A DNA stretch of 64,000 nt, from the NCBI GenBank assembly GCA_963691815.1, contig OY829668.1, positions 15,677,643 through 15,741,642 on the forward strand, in the 5' to 3' direction. The stretch comes from Echiichthys vipera. Lineage: Eukaryota > Chordata > Actinopteri > Perciformes > Trachinidae. Every line of letters starts with the position of its first letter. Positions within the stretch are counted from its first letter, which is position 1. Positions 8,258 through 20,385 of the stretch are shown here, in pieces. A program made the translations under genes and the position numbers. The notes beneath the pieces are model-generated. The model was not told the origin of the DNA. It was given only the letters and a program-made list of their open reading frames with translations, and made no database searches.

Positions 8258-8523
8258 CATTGCTCCAGGAGGCTGAGATCGACGTGGCGCACTCCTACCT
8301 AACTGAGGAACAACGGGTATCAATGCCAGCCCCGTGCTCCTCATTGTTTCTGAGTTACGCTGTATTCATACTTGATTTACTGTTTTGACCGGGGTCAAAA
8401 GGGGGACAGCTTTGTAGTAGGAGGCTGATACTCACATATGTTGTAGAGGCCCCTTGGATGAATATCCAGTGTGAATTTCAGCCTCGTAGCGCCACGTCTT
8501 GGGGTAAAAAGGGCAAATTTCAG
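8258..8523. repeat. Direct-repeat module left of the Tc1-like element
   Basis: Homologous to 9970..10246 (and 371..640), in the same orientation: GCATTGCTCCAGGAGGCTGA, then TTTCTGAGTTAC, TTGATTTACTGTTTTGACC, CTCACATATGTTGTA and GTGTGAATTTC in order. The module's continuation lies to the right of the Tc1-like element, so the element sits inside one of two tandem module copies. Confidence 0.85.
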
Positions 8524-8802
8524 TTACAGTTTTTCTCAATTGCTAAAACACTATCCCTGTTGTCTGAACCAATTTCTCTGTTGCTTGAACACACTGATTT
8601 AATCAATCACTCTTTTGGCAAAACCATGAGCACTTTTCACCTGTTTAGACACAACTTACCAACACATTTTCATTGTGATTCACATGTGCTGCATAATGGT
8701 GAGCACAGGTGGCAAAAGTCAAACACAATTAAAGCACGGTTGTCACTACTTGAACACAACAACTCAAAATTGATAACACTTGTGGCTAATGATGTGAGGG
8801 AA

Positions 8803-8811
8803 TATATAAAG
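8803..8811 (+). promoter_or_regulatory. TATA box of the Tc1-like transposase relic
   Basis: TATATAAAG lies 36 nt before the ATG at 8847. A start site about 30 nt downstream would fall near 8833, favouring 8847 over 8832 as the initiator. Also at 18288..18296 and 27887..27895. Confidence 0.6.
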
Positions 8812-8831
8812 TCAGTTCAGAGAGCACTGAT

Positions 8832-9449
8832 TTGAGAGGCACTACAATGGATAGAAATCTAAGAGGAAGAGTTTGTGTGAGAGGAGGTCGAGGAGGTCAA
8901 GGTGGTCGAGGTGGTCAGCGAAGACAAAGAGCAGTAATATCTGATGAATTCAGAGCTACTGTGATTGACCATGTTCTTGTCCATGGTATGAGCATGAGGG
9001 AGGCCGGACAAAGTGTACAACCAAACATCGCTAGATTCACTGTGTCCACCATAATCCGAAGATTTAGAGAAGAGAACAGGTCTTTTTTGACATTATAGTA
9101 CAGTATGTAAATGTTGAGAGCAAATTACTGTATGGCATATTACAGTATATACTGTACCACAGTATATACTGTAAGTAAATATATGTTTCAGTACATCACT
9201 GTGCCAATGTACTGTAGTATTGTAATGGAGGGTTAGTCTAACTGTCTGTAGGCCTAGTATTCCATGTATATCTTTTGTAACTGCATCTTCTCTTTTTGTA
9301 GAATTGAAAGACTGTCACATAAGGGTGTGAGGACAGGTATGTTCTCCCCACACCAAGAGACCCTAATTCTTGATATGGTCCGTGAGGACAATGCCGAACT
9401 GTACACAAGTGGCAAATGCATACGGTTTCTGTTTGTTTTGAACAAATAA
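8832..9449 (+). pseudogene. Tc1/mariner transposase N-terminal relic, two exons (block B)
   Basis: Exon 1 (ATG at 8847, or 8832 in frame upstream) encodes an RG-rich tail (GRGGQGGRGGQRRQR) and a helix-turn-helix-like region containing DEFRATVIDHVLVHGMSMRE and ending IIRRFREENR. GT at 9080 and a polypyrimidine-AG at 9300..9301 bound a 222-bp intron; joining them keeps the frame and gives ENRIERL, the expected continuation in teleost Tc1/IS630-like transposases. Exon 2 continues to VREDNA and then leaves the family pattern, with a stop at 9447..9449. The DDE catalytic domain is absent. It could still encode a DNA-binding fragment. Confidence 0.72.
9142..9172. repeat. Two tandem 14-bp palindromes in the transposase intron
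   Basis: ACAGTATATACTGT, a perfect palindrome, occurs at 9142..9155 and again at 9159..9172. Same in the block C and D elements. Confidence 0.85.
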
Positions 9450-10472
9450 TATGTGTACTGTAAATGCAAAAGATCTTTGTTTTTTGTACTGTACAAGTGC
9501 TACATGTTAATGCACAAGATTTCTGTTTTTTTTTGTGTAAAGTGCTAAATGCAAGTTTTTTTGTTTTGCAACATGCATTCAGCTTCATGTCCTGAGCATT
9601 GTGTTTTCTATTTTTCTATGTAGTGTTTAGTGGCTGCTCAGTAGTGTTTTTAATTTTGATTGACTTGGGGCATGATTTGACAACAAAGTTCAGTTTTGGG
9701 CACAGATTGAACTGTTTTGAGGTGGAAGTTTGGTTTTGCAAGAAGAGTCTGAGGGTTTTGTGAATGTAGCTTGAAAATTGGGGTTTGTGTTCACAGTTTA
9801 GAGAAAAGGAGAGAAGCTTTCAAGAAATGTGTCTTAGCAATCGAGAAAAACTGTAAAATCATGTGTCCACATATTAATGGCCAGTTCGAGGCTGTCACTT
9901 CGCCATACGTTTAAACAGGTCCCGAGCATCGGGTGGACACCTTATGCATAAAATTAATATATCTCCCCTGGGCATTGCTCCAGGAGGCTGAGATTGACAT
10001 GGCACACTCCTAGGTAAGTGAGGAGCAACAGGTATCAATATCAGCCCCCTGCTCCTCAGTGTTTCTGAGTTACACTGTATTCATACTTGATTTACTGTTT
10101 TGACCAGGGTCAGAACGGGGACAGCTTTGGAGTTGGAGGCTGAGACTCACATATGTTGTAAAGGCTCATTGGGTGAATATACAGTGTGAATTTCAGCCTC
10201 ATATCACCATGTCTTGGGGGTAAAACAGTCAATTTCCAGTTAAAATCAGGTGTCCACATATTAATGGCCAGTTCGAGGGTGTCACTTCGCCATACGTTTA
10301 AACAGGTACCACTTTCTTTCACTTCACTTCACTTTTTGGACACTTTCTGCATAAAATGATTATATCTCACCAGGCATTGACCAAAAAGGCTGAAATTCAC
10401 AAGGCACACACCTGGAGACCCAGGGAACAACATATTTCAATCAAGGGTTTCTGAGATAATGCAACTGCAAGC

Positions 10473-10659
10473 ATGTGTATGTGAGTGTATGTGTATGTGT
10501 GAGTGTGTGTATGTGTATGTGTGAATGTGTATGTGTGTCCATGTGTATGTGTGTGTATGTGTATGTGTATATGTGAGTGTGTGTATGTGTATGTGTATGT
10601 ATGTGTATATGTGAGTGTGTGTATGTGTGTATGTGTGTATGTGTCTGTGTATGTGTGTA

Positions 10660-10690
<31 letters not shown>

Positions 10691-10717
10691 GTGCATGTGT
10701 ATGTGTATGTGTGTGCA

Positions 10718-10748
<31 letters not shown>

Positions 10749-10791
10749 GTGTGTGCATGTGTATGTGTGAGTGTATGTGTATGTGTATGAT
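10473..10791. repeat. TATGTG/TG microsatellite, copy B (contracted, 319 bp)
   Basis: Same simple repeat, about 103 bp shorter than in copies A and D. The internal part containing the GAGTGATG and GTGTTTG interruptions is missing, which explains most of the period difference between macrosatellite copies. Confidence 0.96.
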
Positions 10792-13773
10792 GATTAAGAC
10801 ATGACCAGCGGGGTGTCACGGAGCTCATGTATCCGCCTCATGAGGCCCTAAAGTCGGACATAGTAAGGATGAGTCCGGCCTCTTTGCCCTGGAGGCCCAC
10901 TTCCAACACTCTGAATAACATTGAGTGTATGGTAAATGGACAGCGGGGTGTCACGGAGCTCATGTATCCGCCTCATGAGGCCTGGAGGCCCACCTCAAAA
11001 ATAAAGGTTGTCCAATCTGCTCCAGGTTTTCAGGGCTGATAGCAGACCAAGGGTGGATACCGTTTCCCAAATATCAGCCTCCTAGCTATCACCAATCTCA
11101 AGATATAGTCATACCATGGCCACATTACAGGGCTACTGTATCTCCCAAGTGCCAACTAATTAAGAGATGGCACTGTAATATGTGTGTTCTGGGGTCCCCA
11201 GGAGTGTGCCCTGTTAATTTCAGCCCTATAGACCCTTTCCCTGGCATCCTGAGGTACCGGGCTCACCTGGCCTCAACTAAATTTGAACTGCGTGAAGGGA
11301 ACGATTTTAAGCCGTTCACCCTTCGACTCGGGGCGAAACACTTCTGTCTTCTGGGCTTCTGTCCACTTCTGGCACGTCGTACGGCTTTTGGACACAGGGC
11401 CAATTGAGTGTCTTTTTTGGTCTCATTTCTCCCTGTTAGCCCAAATCGTGCATATTTCAACTGATATTGATAGAGCAGGATCCCATGATAGAAATATTGA
11501 AGCCTTAAGCCCTTGGGACCTACCGTTTGGCCAGGGCAGAGGAGTAAGGGTAAAATCCCAATGGCAACACCTTTGCCATTCTAAAAATCAAAACTTCTTG
11601 GTCCAATTTGAGGGGGTTCCCAGGGTCCCAGGTCCCCCAGATTTGGGGCAAACAATCAACTTGGGCCCCAGTTTAAGAATCTAGAAGATGGGAGCTGCAG
11701 GTGCTCCGGAAACCGTTTTCACCCCTTTTGACTTATTCTCACCAGAAGGGTCTAAACCTTAATGGATCTGAGACCATCCCGAAAGCTTGGGCCATGACAG
11801 GTCACTTTGCTTTCTGAAAGAGCTACGGCCTTGAGCTTGACATATGTCATAAAAGGGCTGGCATGGAGCACATATGAGTTGGTTTGAGGTCTCCAAGTGC
11901 TTCTGAGCCTCCGCAGGGGGTCGCCAAAACCCCCCAAAAATGGATTTTCCCATTGTCATATCTCAGCCCTAGAAGCTCAGAATGATGTGAAACTTGGACT
12001 GGTTACTCAACTCACAGCCACAAATGAGTACCTAGAGCATTGAATCTCCAACTCATTTCCTTCCTAGCCAGGTTGCATCTGGCCTAGTTAGCAATGTCCT
12101 GGTGAAACGCCGTCAACACCAGGCTACTCCTGAGCTCCAGATGATACTCTGGTATGATTTTGGAGTCTTAATTCAGTTCAGAAATGAAATTGTTACAACT
12201 ATCTATACTGACCATACGACTGTCAATTCAAACGTGTGGCCATTGTACACACCTTGGCCCAATGGCAACACGTCGCGTTAGGCCCCAAATCCGACCTTTT
12301 GATCCTTAAGAGGCCCTTTGAGCATGAAGACAGTAAGCTGTGAGGCTGAAACTCACAGCATGTATTCAGAAAGACCATATGCATGTGCCTTTAGAGTTAC
12401 AGCGTCCCCCTCCATTGCTTTACCCATTTTTCAACATGTTTTGTACTGTAACTCAGAGACGGTAGGGAGGAGAGAGCTGATATTGATACATGTTGTTCCT
12501 TGATTGGACAGGAGTGTCCACTGTCAATTTCAGCTTGATTGGTCAATCCCTTGGGTAATTATGAAGGGTGTCAACTTCAGGCACCCTGGTCCCCATTCAA
12601 TTGTATGGCGGGTGGGCCAAAGGAAACGACCTTTTGACCAATTAGGGGTCAATTGAGGGTCTTGGCAGTGGGCTGTGAAGCTGAAATTCACAGGATATGT
12701 TCATCAAGAACTGGGGAACAACATATCAGAGTTACAGATCCCTACTCCCTTGTTTAAGCACTGCCCCAGTATATTTTACACTATAACTCAGAGATGCTTA
12801 GGAGGAGGGAGCTGAGATTGATACACCGTGGTCCTCAGTTACCCAGGAGCGTGCAGTGTGAAGTTCAGCCCCGCATCTCACTGCGTTTGGGAGATAAGTG
12901 GCTATAAAGGGAGGGGTTCACAGCAGGGTCTGTGTTGGTCCAAGGAGGTTGAAAATTCGTATTCCTCATGTGTACCCCATGGCTATCAAGTGTGCCAAAT
13001 TTGAAGCCAATGGGACGTTGTTAAAATTTTCACTCTGAGGTGGAATCGGCTTCCTGAGGCCCAATCTGAGGATTTGGTCAAAATCGAAGGTCGAGCGTTC
13101 AGGGCTGAACGCTCACCCAGGGGGGATGCCTCCCTCCGAATATCAGAACCCTAGCACGCACCAGCCCTGAGACAGAGCCCGGTCCTTTCCCCACACCCTC
13201 AATGTTAAACTGTGTTAAAAGGTGGCTGGATATGACACTATGCATATCTCCCAAGTGCCGGGTACCCGAGAGCTGAGATTGATATGGCATGACTCCCTGG
13301 ACGCCAGGAGAGTGCCTTATCGATTTCAGACTGATAACTCAATGCCCTGGGCAGATGTGACAACTGAATGCTGACTGTGTCCAATCGCCGCACGCTTCCA
13401 ATTCAAACGTATGGCGATTGGGACACCCCCCAACTGGCCATAAATATGTGGACACCTGATTTTCTGAGAAATTGGCATTTTCACCCACAAGGCATTGGGT
13501 TATCAGGCTGACACTCACAGGGTATAACCCACCCACCGGGCTCTACAACATATGTGAAGCCCAGCTCCGAAGTCAAAAGTCTTGACCCTCAAACTGACAG
13601 TTTTGTCCGTGGACATCAGGTGAAAATCCAAAGTGCTAAGGAGTACAGGCCTGAAATCGATACCCCCTTATTCCTGGGTTACCCATTAGTGTGCAGTGTG
13701 AACCTTGGCCTTGAATATCTGTGCTCTTGGGAGATAGGGACCCTGTCACTTTGTCACACCCTAGTGTTACAAC

Positions 13774-14634
13774 CAGTGACGTGCAGTCAGGGGAGGCAGG
13801 TGAGGCTGTGCCTCCCCTGTCATCATGAGAGAATAAAGAAACGAAATAATAAAATAACAAGTATTAATATTTGTCCTCTGGACTATGATTTTGGTGTGGT
13901 TCTTAATGTATTTTGACCGTTTTTATAGTAAAAATGGCAGAAAATTCTGTATTTCCTATTTAAATAAGCGGAGTCGCTTCGGATGCGAGAGGTGAGGCAC
14001 GGACAGCCGAGCCTCCCTCCAGATTGCGCAATCACTCACAAACTGGATTGAGCGCGTGCCCTCTGCGCGTGCTTGTTCCCATTTCTGTGTATGTTTCCAA
14101 TATGATGGTTGAGGACACTTTTATGTAATAAAAGCATACGTCTTCTTTTCCATGGTGTTCAGTAATGTATTTTACGTATGTGTGTAATATTTACATCTTA
14201 TTGATGTGACAAATCCACAGGGGAAATGCTCGCCTTGAGGCAGGCAGTACCTCTGCCTCAAGGCAGGCGGCGATAGTGAGCAGCCTAATAGCCAGCAGGT
14301 CACGGTGAACTCTAACCTGTGTGCAAAAAGTAAACACAAGAAGTGTGCTGTGCGACGCTGTAGAGCTTAGCGACAAGCTGTCATTTCTCGCCCTGAAAAT
14401 GGAGGATTTGATTTCTAAACTAAGAAATTTTTCAAAGCTGGACTTTCAGTCAAAGCGAGAAGTCATGTACAAGTAAAGGTAAGATATACTGCAATATACA
14501 GTGGCTCTGGTGTTTTAAAATGGTTTTCAGCATCCTATTCTCTCATCCTATCCTATTGGCATCCAACTGTATGTTTGTAAATCTGACTTGTGAGTCAGTG
14601 CCTCCCCAACCCCAACCCTCACTGCACGTCACTG
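13774..14634. mobile_element. Non-autonomous hAT-like DNA transposon, copy B (861 bp)
   Basis: Same terminal repeats and GTTACAAC duplication (13766..13773 and 14635..14642) as copy A. A base change relative to A near 13795 (GGGGAGGCA) makes the subterminal hairpin with TGCCTCCCC perfect. It shares its position with A and C, so it was carried along by amplification and not inserted independently. Confidence 0.9.
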
Positions 14635-15070
14635 GTTACAACGTGTCAAGAGTGGGACGGCGTCCCATTTCCCACACCTTACATGATAAAACGTGTGTGA
14701 AGCTGACACATTTGAGGGGGCCATTGCTTGGCCTGTGTGGGGCCTAGGGGGCTGGGAATTCGTATTCTACGTGTGTGTCCCACGCCCATCAAATGTGCCA
14801 AATTTGAAGCAAATCGGACGATGTCCAAATTTCGACTTTGAGGTGAAATTGGCCTCCTGAGGCCAAATCCAAAAATTTGGTCAAAATCGAAGGTTTTCCA
14901 ATCTGCTTCAAATTTTCAGGGCTGAATGCTTACCCAGAGGGGGTGCCTCTCCCAGAATATCAGAGCCCTACCACCCACCCACAGCTATCTCCAAAGTGCC
15001 AAGTACCCAAGAGCTGGCATTGATACCACAGGGTCCCTGGGGCTCCAGGAGAGTGTCCTATACATTTCAG

Positions 15071-15699
15071 ACTCATAACCCAACTCCATGGTGGTGTACC
15101 TGCAGTTCAGCCATTTAGAAAGGGGTTATAGGTCTGAAATTAACAGTGCACATCCCTGTAGTCCCAGAGACAAAGAAATGGTGGGTGCCGGCCCTTTTCC
15201 CACACCCCACATGTTAGGCGCGTTACGTATCCAGGCCAAGTTCCCAAGAGCTGGCATTGATACCACAGGGTCCCTGGGGCTCCAGGAGAGTGTCCTGTGA
15301 ATTTCAGACTCATAACCCAACTCCATGGTGGTGTACCTGCAGTTCAGCCATTTAGCAAGGGGTTATAGGTCTGAAATTAACAGTGCACATCCCTGTAGTC
15401 CCAGAGACAAAGAAATGGTGGGTGCCGGCCCTTTTCCCACACCCCACACGTTAGGCTCGTTCCATATCCAGGCAAGCTTTGACACACTCTATCTCCAAAG
15501 TGCCAAGTACCCAAGAGCTGGCATTGATACCATAGGGTCCTTGGGGCTCCAGGAGAGTGTCCTGTAAATTTCAGACTAATAACCCAACTCCATGGTGGTG
15601 TACCTGCAGTTCAGCCATTTTGCAAGGGGTTATAGGTCTGAAATTAACAGTGCACATCCCTGTAGTCCCAGAGACAAAGAAATGGTGGGTGCCGGCCCT
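15071..15699. repeat. 237/267-bp tandem repeat (block B)
   Basis: Same tandem arrangement as in block A. Confidence 0.9.
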
Positions 15700-16381
15700 C
15701 TAATGGGTGATCTATTTTGGAACCTTTGGAAGAAGTCAGGGGTTGAGATGTGTTGTTGACTGGGCCTTTGGGAGTATGACCTGTTCATTTCAGCTTTCTG
15801 GCATATACCCTGTTAATTTCAGCTTTTTGGCATAGTAGCCTGTTAATTTCATCTTTTGGGCACATACCCCTGGTACATATTGCAAAAACCCTCTCCCCCA
15901 CCCAACACACACACACCCTGAAGGTGTCGGATGGTTTTCCTGGCCCACGGGTTTAGCCCTGGGTAGACGCTGAAAAATAACACAAGTCTCACAAAAAGTG
16001 TCATCTGGCAATACCTTTGGATGGGCATCATGTGACCCCAATGGCGGGATATACGAAAAATAAGTGTCCAATGGCAATACCTGTTTAACCTAGTCCAATG
16101 TCAATACTTCGAATTTTTTGGCCCAATGGCAATACCCTGGTTCCCCTTGCCCCGGCCAGTACGCTAGCGCCACCCGGCGGATTTTTGCCGCCGGCGCAGG
16201 CTCGTCCCATTTTACACACCCTCAGACAGGGACATTGTCACGCGAAACCCGAGCGCATGTCCAATGCCCCCACAAAACCAGGACCGCAGCAGTGAGGGCG
16301 GCGTATCCTAGCCACTACACAATCACGGAACCGCTGCAATAGTAAGAATGAGTATGTTCCTGCAGAATCAACTAGCTGCTA

Positions 16382-16616
16382 AACACAGCCTCCAAAGAGG
16401 TGATTAATCTCAACTGTCAACATGGTCTTAACCATCTCCAAATTGCCATCATCATCCATCAAATTAATGATGTCATTCTTTTCATCTGAATTTGGCCCAA
16501 CTTAGCTTCCTTGAACCGATTTTCCTTTGTTGACTGTCTTCCATAGCTGTAGCTCTAGGTTTCACTTGCTGTATTTCTAATGTAGCAGAATCTTCATCAA
16601 CTTCCAAGATTAAGGA
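16382..16616 (-). pseudogene. Coding-like relic, copy B
   Basis: Same two overlapping frames as in monomer A. One substitution near 16433 alters a codon of the second frame (Ile/Met-type change at the LE.V position). Confidence 0.38.
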
Positions 16617-16659
16617 TTAGCCTTTCTACTTGTATGGGGCATGCTTCTGACACTTTTGT

Positions 16660-16731
16660 GGTTCCTTGGTGTAAAGGTTAGCACTCTGGACTCTGACTCC
16701 AGTGATCTGAGTTTAAATCTCAGTGGAACCT
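16660..16731 (+). tRNA. tRNA-Gln(CTG)-like, copy B
   Basis: Identical to copy A, with the TTTTT terminator at 16766..16770. Confidence 0.65.
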
Positions 16732-17183
16732 ATGGCTAAGCTAAAATATAGAGTGACCCTTTGCATTTTTGGGAAACCTTCTCTCTTGTTTGCTGTCGAC
16801 ACTTGGTCACCCAGATTCCTCCCAATGCCAAGGCAGTAAGCACTTATTTGATTTAGTTTATAGCTACCGAAAACCTACAAACATAGCGATAGCCACCTTA
16901 GTCTAGGTTAAACATACAACAGCAAGTCAAGGATCTTGGTTAGTAGTATTCATTTAAGCTCTAATTTAATATTCTATTTATCATTCCAGTATATCTTCCA
17001 TTCTGACACACATCTCTTGTCACCTCAGAATTCCCTGATTTTGAATGGAATCCCAGGTAGGACTAGACGATACGGGAACCAGAGCAACTGGAAGAATGAC
17101 ATGAATGCAAATTAAGCAACCAATAGCCTTTCCTGAAATGTACTTGCTTTTCTGAAGGTCTACCGGCTTCTTAAACATGAGCA

Positions 17184-17255
17184 TTCCCTGACCGGGAATC
17201 GAACCCGGGCCGCGGCGGTGAGAGCGCCGAATCCTAGCCACTAGACCATCAGGGA
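17184..17255 (-). tRNA. tRNA-Glu(CTC), copy B, intact
   Basis: Identical to copy A, all stems paired, anticodon CTC. Confidence 0.93.
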
Positions 17256-18011
17256 CTATGTCACAGGAAAATATGACATGAAAGAAGCAATCGCCACCCT
17301 GTCTCAAAATGTACACTTTACATAAAGGACAGGGATCCTTTGTCACCTCAACCTTCCCAGACCGGGAACAAAACCAGGGGTGTCCAATTCAGGCACGCGT
17401 CCATTGACGCGAGCGTACGAAACGGGGCCGTCTAATAAAATCCACCCCGCCTCCCCCGGACCCCCCGGGAAAAATCGGGGAGGTGGTCGAAGGCCGGGGG
17501 GTCCGCGCCAAATTGGAACGGAGTATCTAGGCCTTCGGGGGGCCCCGCAAACGGCCCCCGAAGTCGCGGTACATTCCGCAGTACCGCCGTTTGTCCGCCA
17601 GTCGGCGCTGGACCTCGACGTATTGCCATTGTACGCCCATGCAAACGTGCTGCCATTGGGCCAAAAATATCCGCCCTGTCCAATCGTCACACGTTTTGAC
17701 AAATTGGAGCGTGCCACGATTGGGACCCCGGCTCATAAAACCCCGGGGCATTGCTCCAGGAGGCTGAGATCGACGTGGCGCACTCCTACCTAACTGAGGA
17801 ACAACGGGTATCAATGCCAGCCCCGTGCTCCTCATTGTTTCTGAGTTACGCTGTATTCATACTTGATTTACTGTTTTGACCGGGGTCAAAAGGGGGACAG
17901 CTTTGTAGTAGGAGGCTGATACTCACATATGTTGTAGAGGCCCCTTGGATGAATATCCAGTGTGAATTTCGTAGCGCCACGTCTTGGGGTAAAAAGGGCA
18001 AATTTCAGTTA

Positions 18012-19338
18012 CAGTTTTTCTCAATTGCTAAAACACTATCCCTGTTGTCTGAACCAATTTCTCTGTTGCTTGAACACACTGATTTAATCAATCACTCTTT
18101 TGGCAAAACCATGAGCACTTTTCACCTGTTTAGACACAACTTACCAACACATTTTCATTGTGATTCACATGTGCTGCATAATGGTGAGCACAGGTGGCAA
18201 AAGTCAAACACAATTAAAGCACGGTTGTCACTACTTGAACACAACAACTCAAAATTGATAACACTTGTGGCTAATGATGTGAGGGAATATATAAAGTCAG
18301 TTCAGAGAGCACTGATTTGAGAGGCACTACAATGGATAGAAATCTAAGAGGAAGAGTTTGTGTGAGAGGAGGTCGAGGAGGTCAAGGTGGTCGAGGTGGT
18401 CAGCGAAGACAAAGAGCAGTAATATCTGATGAATTCAGAGCTACTGTGATTGACCATGTTCTTGTCCATGGTATGAGCATGAGGGAGGCCGGACAAAGTG
18501 TACAACCAAACATCGCTAGATTCACTGTGTCCACCATAATCCGAAGATTTAGAGAAGAGAACAGGTCTTTTTTGACATTATAGTACAGTATGTAAATGTT
18601 GAGAGCAAATTACTGTATGGCATATTACAGTATATACTGTACCACAGTATATACTGTAAGTAAATATATGTTTCAGTACATCACTGTGCCAATGTACTGT
18701 AGTATTGTAATGGAGGGTTAGTCTAACTGTCTGTAGGCCTAGTATTCCATGTATATCTTTTGTAACTGCATCTTCTCTTTTTGTAGAATTGAAAGACTGT
18801 CACATAAGGGTGTGAGGACAGGTATGTTCTCCCCACACCAAGAGACCCTAATTCTTGATATGGTCCGTGAGGACAATGCCGAACTGTACACAAGTGGCAA
18901 ATGCATACGGTTTCTGTTTGTTTTGAACAAATAATATGTGTACTGTAAATGCAAAAGATCTTTGTTTTTTGTACTGTACAAGTGCTACATGTTAATGCAC
19001 AAGATTTCTGTTTTTTTTTGTGTAAAGTGCTAAATGCAAGTTTTTTTGTTTTGCAACATGCATTCAGCTTCATGTCCTGAGCATTGTGTTTTCTATTTTT
19101 CTATGTAGTGTTTAGTGGCTGCTCAGTAGTGTTTTTAATTTTGATTGACTTGGGGCATGATTTGACAACAAAGTTCAGTTTTGGGCACAGATTGAACTGT
19201 TTTGAGGTGGAAGTTTGGTTTTGCAAGAAGAGTCTGAGGGTTTTGTGAATGTAGCTTGAAAATTGGGGTTTGTGTTCACAGTTTAGAGAAAAGGAGAGAA
19301 GCTTTCAAGAAATGTGTCTTAGCAATCGAGAAAAACTG
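18012..19338 (+). mobile_element. Tc1/mariner-like element, copy C block
   Basis: Same element, same length (1,327 bp), flanking TA at both ends. It shares the insertion site with the other copies, so it was multiplied with the macrosatellite. Confidence 0.88.
18317..18934 (+). pseudogene. Tc1/mariner transposase relic (block C)
   Basis: Same two-exon structure: intron 18565..18786, exon 2 18787..18934. The protein is unchanged from the block B copy. Confidence 0.72.
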
Positions 19339-19957
19339 TAAAATCATGTGTCCACATATTAATGGCCAGTTCGAGGCTGTCACTTCGCCATACGTTTAAA
19401 CAGGTCCCGAGCATCGGGTGGACACCTTATGCATAAAATTAATATATCTCCCCTGGGCATTGCTCCAGGAGGCTGAGATTGACATGGCACACTCCTAGGT
19501 AAGTGAGGAGCAACAGGTATCAATATCAGCCCCCTGCTCCTCAGTGTTTCTGAGTTACACTGTATTCATACTTGATTTACTGTTTTGACCAGGGTCAGAA
19601 CGGGGACAGCTTTGGAGTTGGAGGCTGAGACTCACATATGTTGTAAAGGCTCATTGGGTGAATATACAGTGTGAATTTCAGCCTCATATCACCATGTCTT
19701 GGGGGTAAAACAGTCAATTTCCAGTTAAAATCAGGTGTCCACATATTAATGGCCAGTTCGAGGGTGTCACTTCGCCATACGTTTAAACAGGTACCACTTT
19801 CTTTCACTTCACTTCACTTTTTGGACACTTTCTGCATAAAATGATTATATCTCACCAGGCATTGACCAAAAAGGCTGAAATTCACAAGGCACACACCTGG
19901 AGACCCAGGGAACAACATATTTCAATCAAGGGTTTCTGAGATAATGCAACTGCAAGC

Positions 19958-20144
19958 ATGTGTATGTGAGTGTATGTGTATGTGTGAGTGTGTGTATGTG
20001 TATGTGTGAATGTGTATGTGTGTCCATGTGTATGTGTGTGTATGTGTATGTGTATATGTGAGTGTGTGTATGTGTATGTGTATGTATGTGTATATGTGAG
20101 TGTGTGTATGTGTGTATGTGTGTATGTGTCTGTGTATGTGTGTA

Positions 20145-20175
<31 letters not shown>

Positions 20176-20268
20176 GTGCATGTGTATGTGTGAGTGATGT
20201 GTATGTGTTTGTATGTGTATGTGTATATGTGAGTGTGTGTATGTGTGTATGTGTATGTATGTATGTGG

Positions 20269-20302
<34 letters not shown>

Positions 20303-20311
20303 GTGTGTGCA

Positions 20312-20342
<31 letters not shown>

Positions 20343-20385
20343 GTGTGTGCATGTGTATGTGTGAGTGTATGTGTATGTGTATGAT
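19958..20385. repeat. TATGTG/TG microsatellite, copy C (428 bp)
   Basis: Same simple repeat, one TATGTG unit longer than in A and D near the right end. No coding potential. Confidence 0.96.

Larger units (their letters stand above)
8527..9853 (+). mobile_element. Tc1/mariner-like element with transposase relic (1,327 bp)
   Basis: Terminal inverted repeats of about 25 bp start CAGTTTTTCTCAATTGCTAA and match the right end (9829..9853 complement) with two mismatches. Each end is flanked by TA (8525..8526 and 9854..9855), the target duplication of Tc1/mariner/IS630 elements. The paralogous module at 641..650 shows the empty TA. Inside are a TATA box (8803) and a two-exon transposase fragment (8832..9449). 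The catalytic DDE domain is missing, so the copy is non-autonomous. Confidence 0.88.
7888..16271. repeat. 8.4-kb spacer block, copy B (complete)
   Basis: Complete copy lying between two tRNA monomers. It opens with a CpG-rich block (7888..8250), then a module homologous to 371..650, a complete Tc1-like element (8527..9853), the microsatellite (10473..10791, the shortest of the four), an hAT-like element (13774..14634) and the 237/267-bp tandem repeat (15071..15699). The left flank ends with the 11-mer ACAAAACCAGG at 7877..7887, and the same 11-mer starts the next monomer at 16272..16282. Confidence 0.9.
16272..17378. repeat. tRNA monomer, copy B
   Basis: Same as copy A with a few substitutions, bounded by ACAAAACCAGG at 16272..16282 and 17368..17378. 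Confidence 0.88.

Noticed and set aside
7852..8344. Overlapping open frames of 83-137 codons on both strands of the CpG-rich block
   Set aside because: Opposing frames in GC-rich DNA with few stop codons; Pro/Gly/Arg-rich with no recognisable domain, and their ends run into tRNA-derived sequence.
8458..8835. 125-codon open frame just before the transposase relic
   Set aside because: It spans the Tc1 left terminal repeat and flanking module, is shortened by a 1-bp change in block D, and ends at the TATA-box region; it looks accidental.
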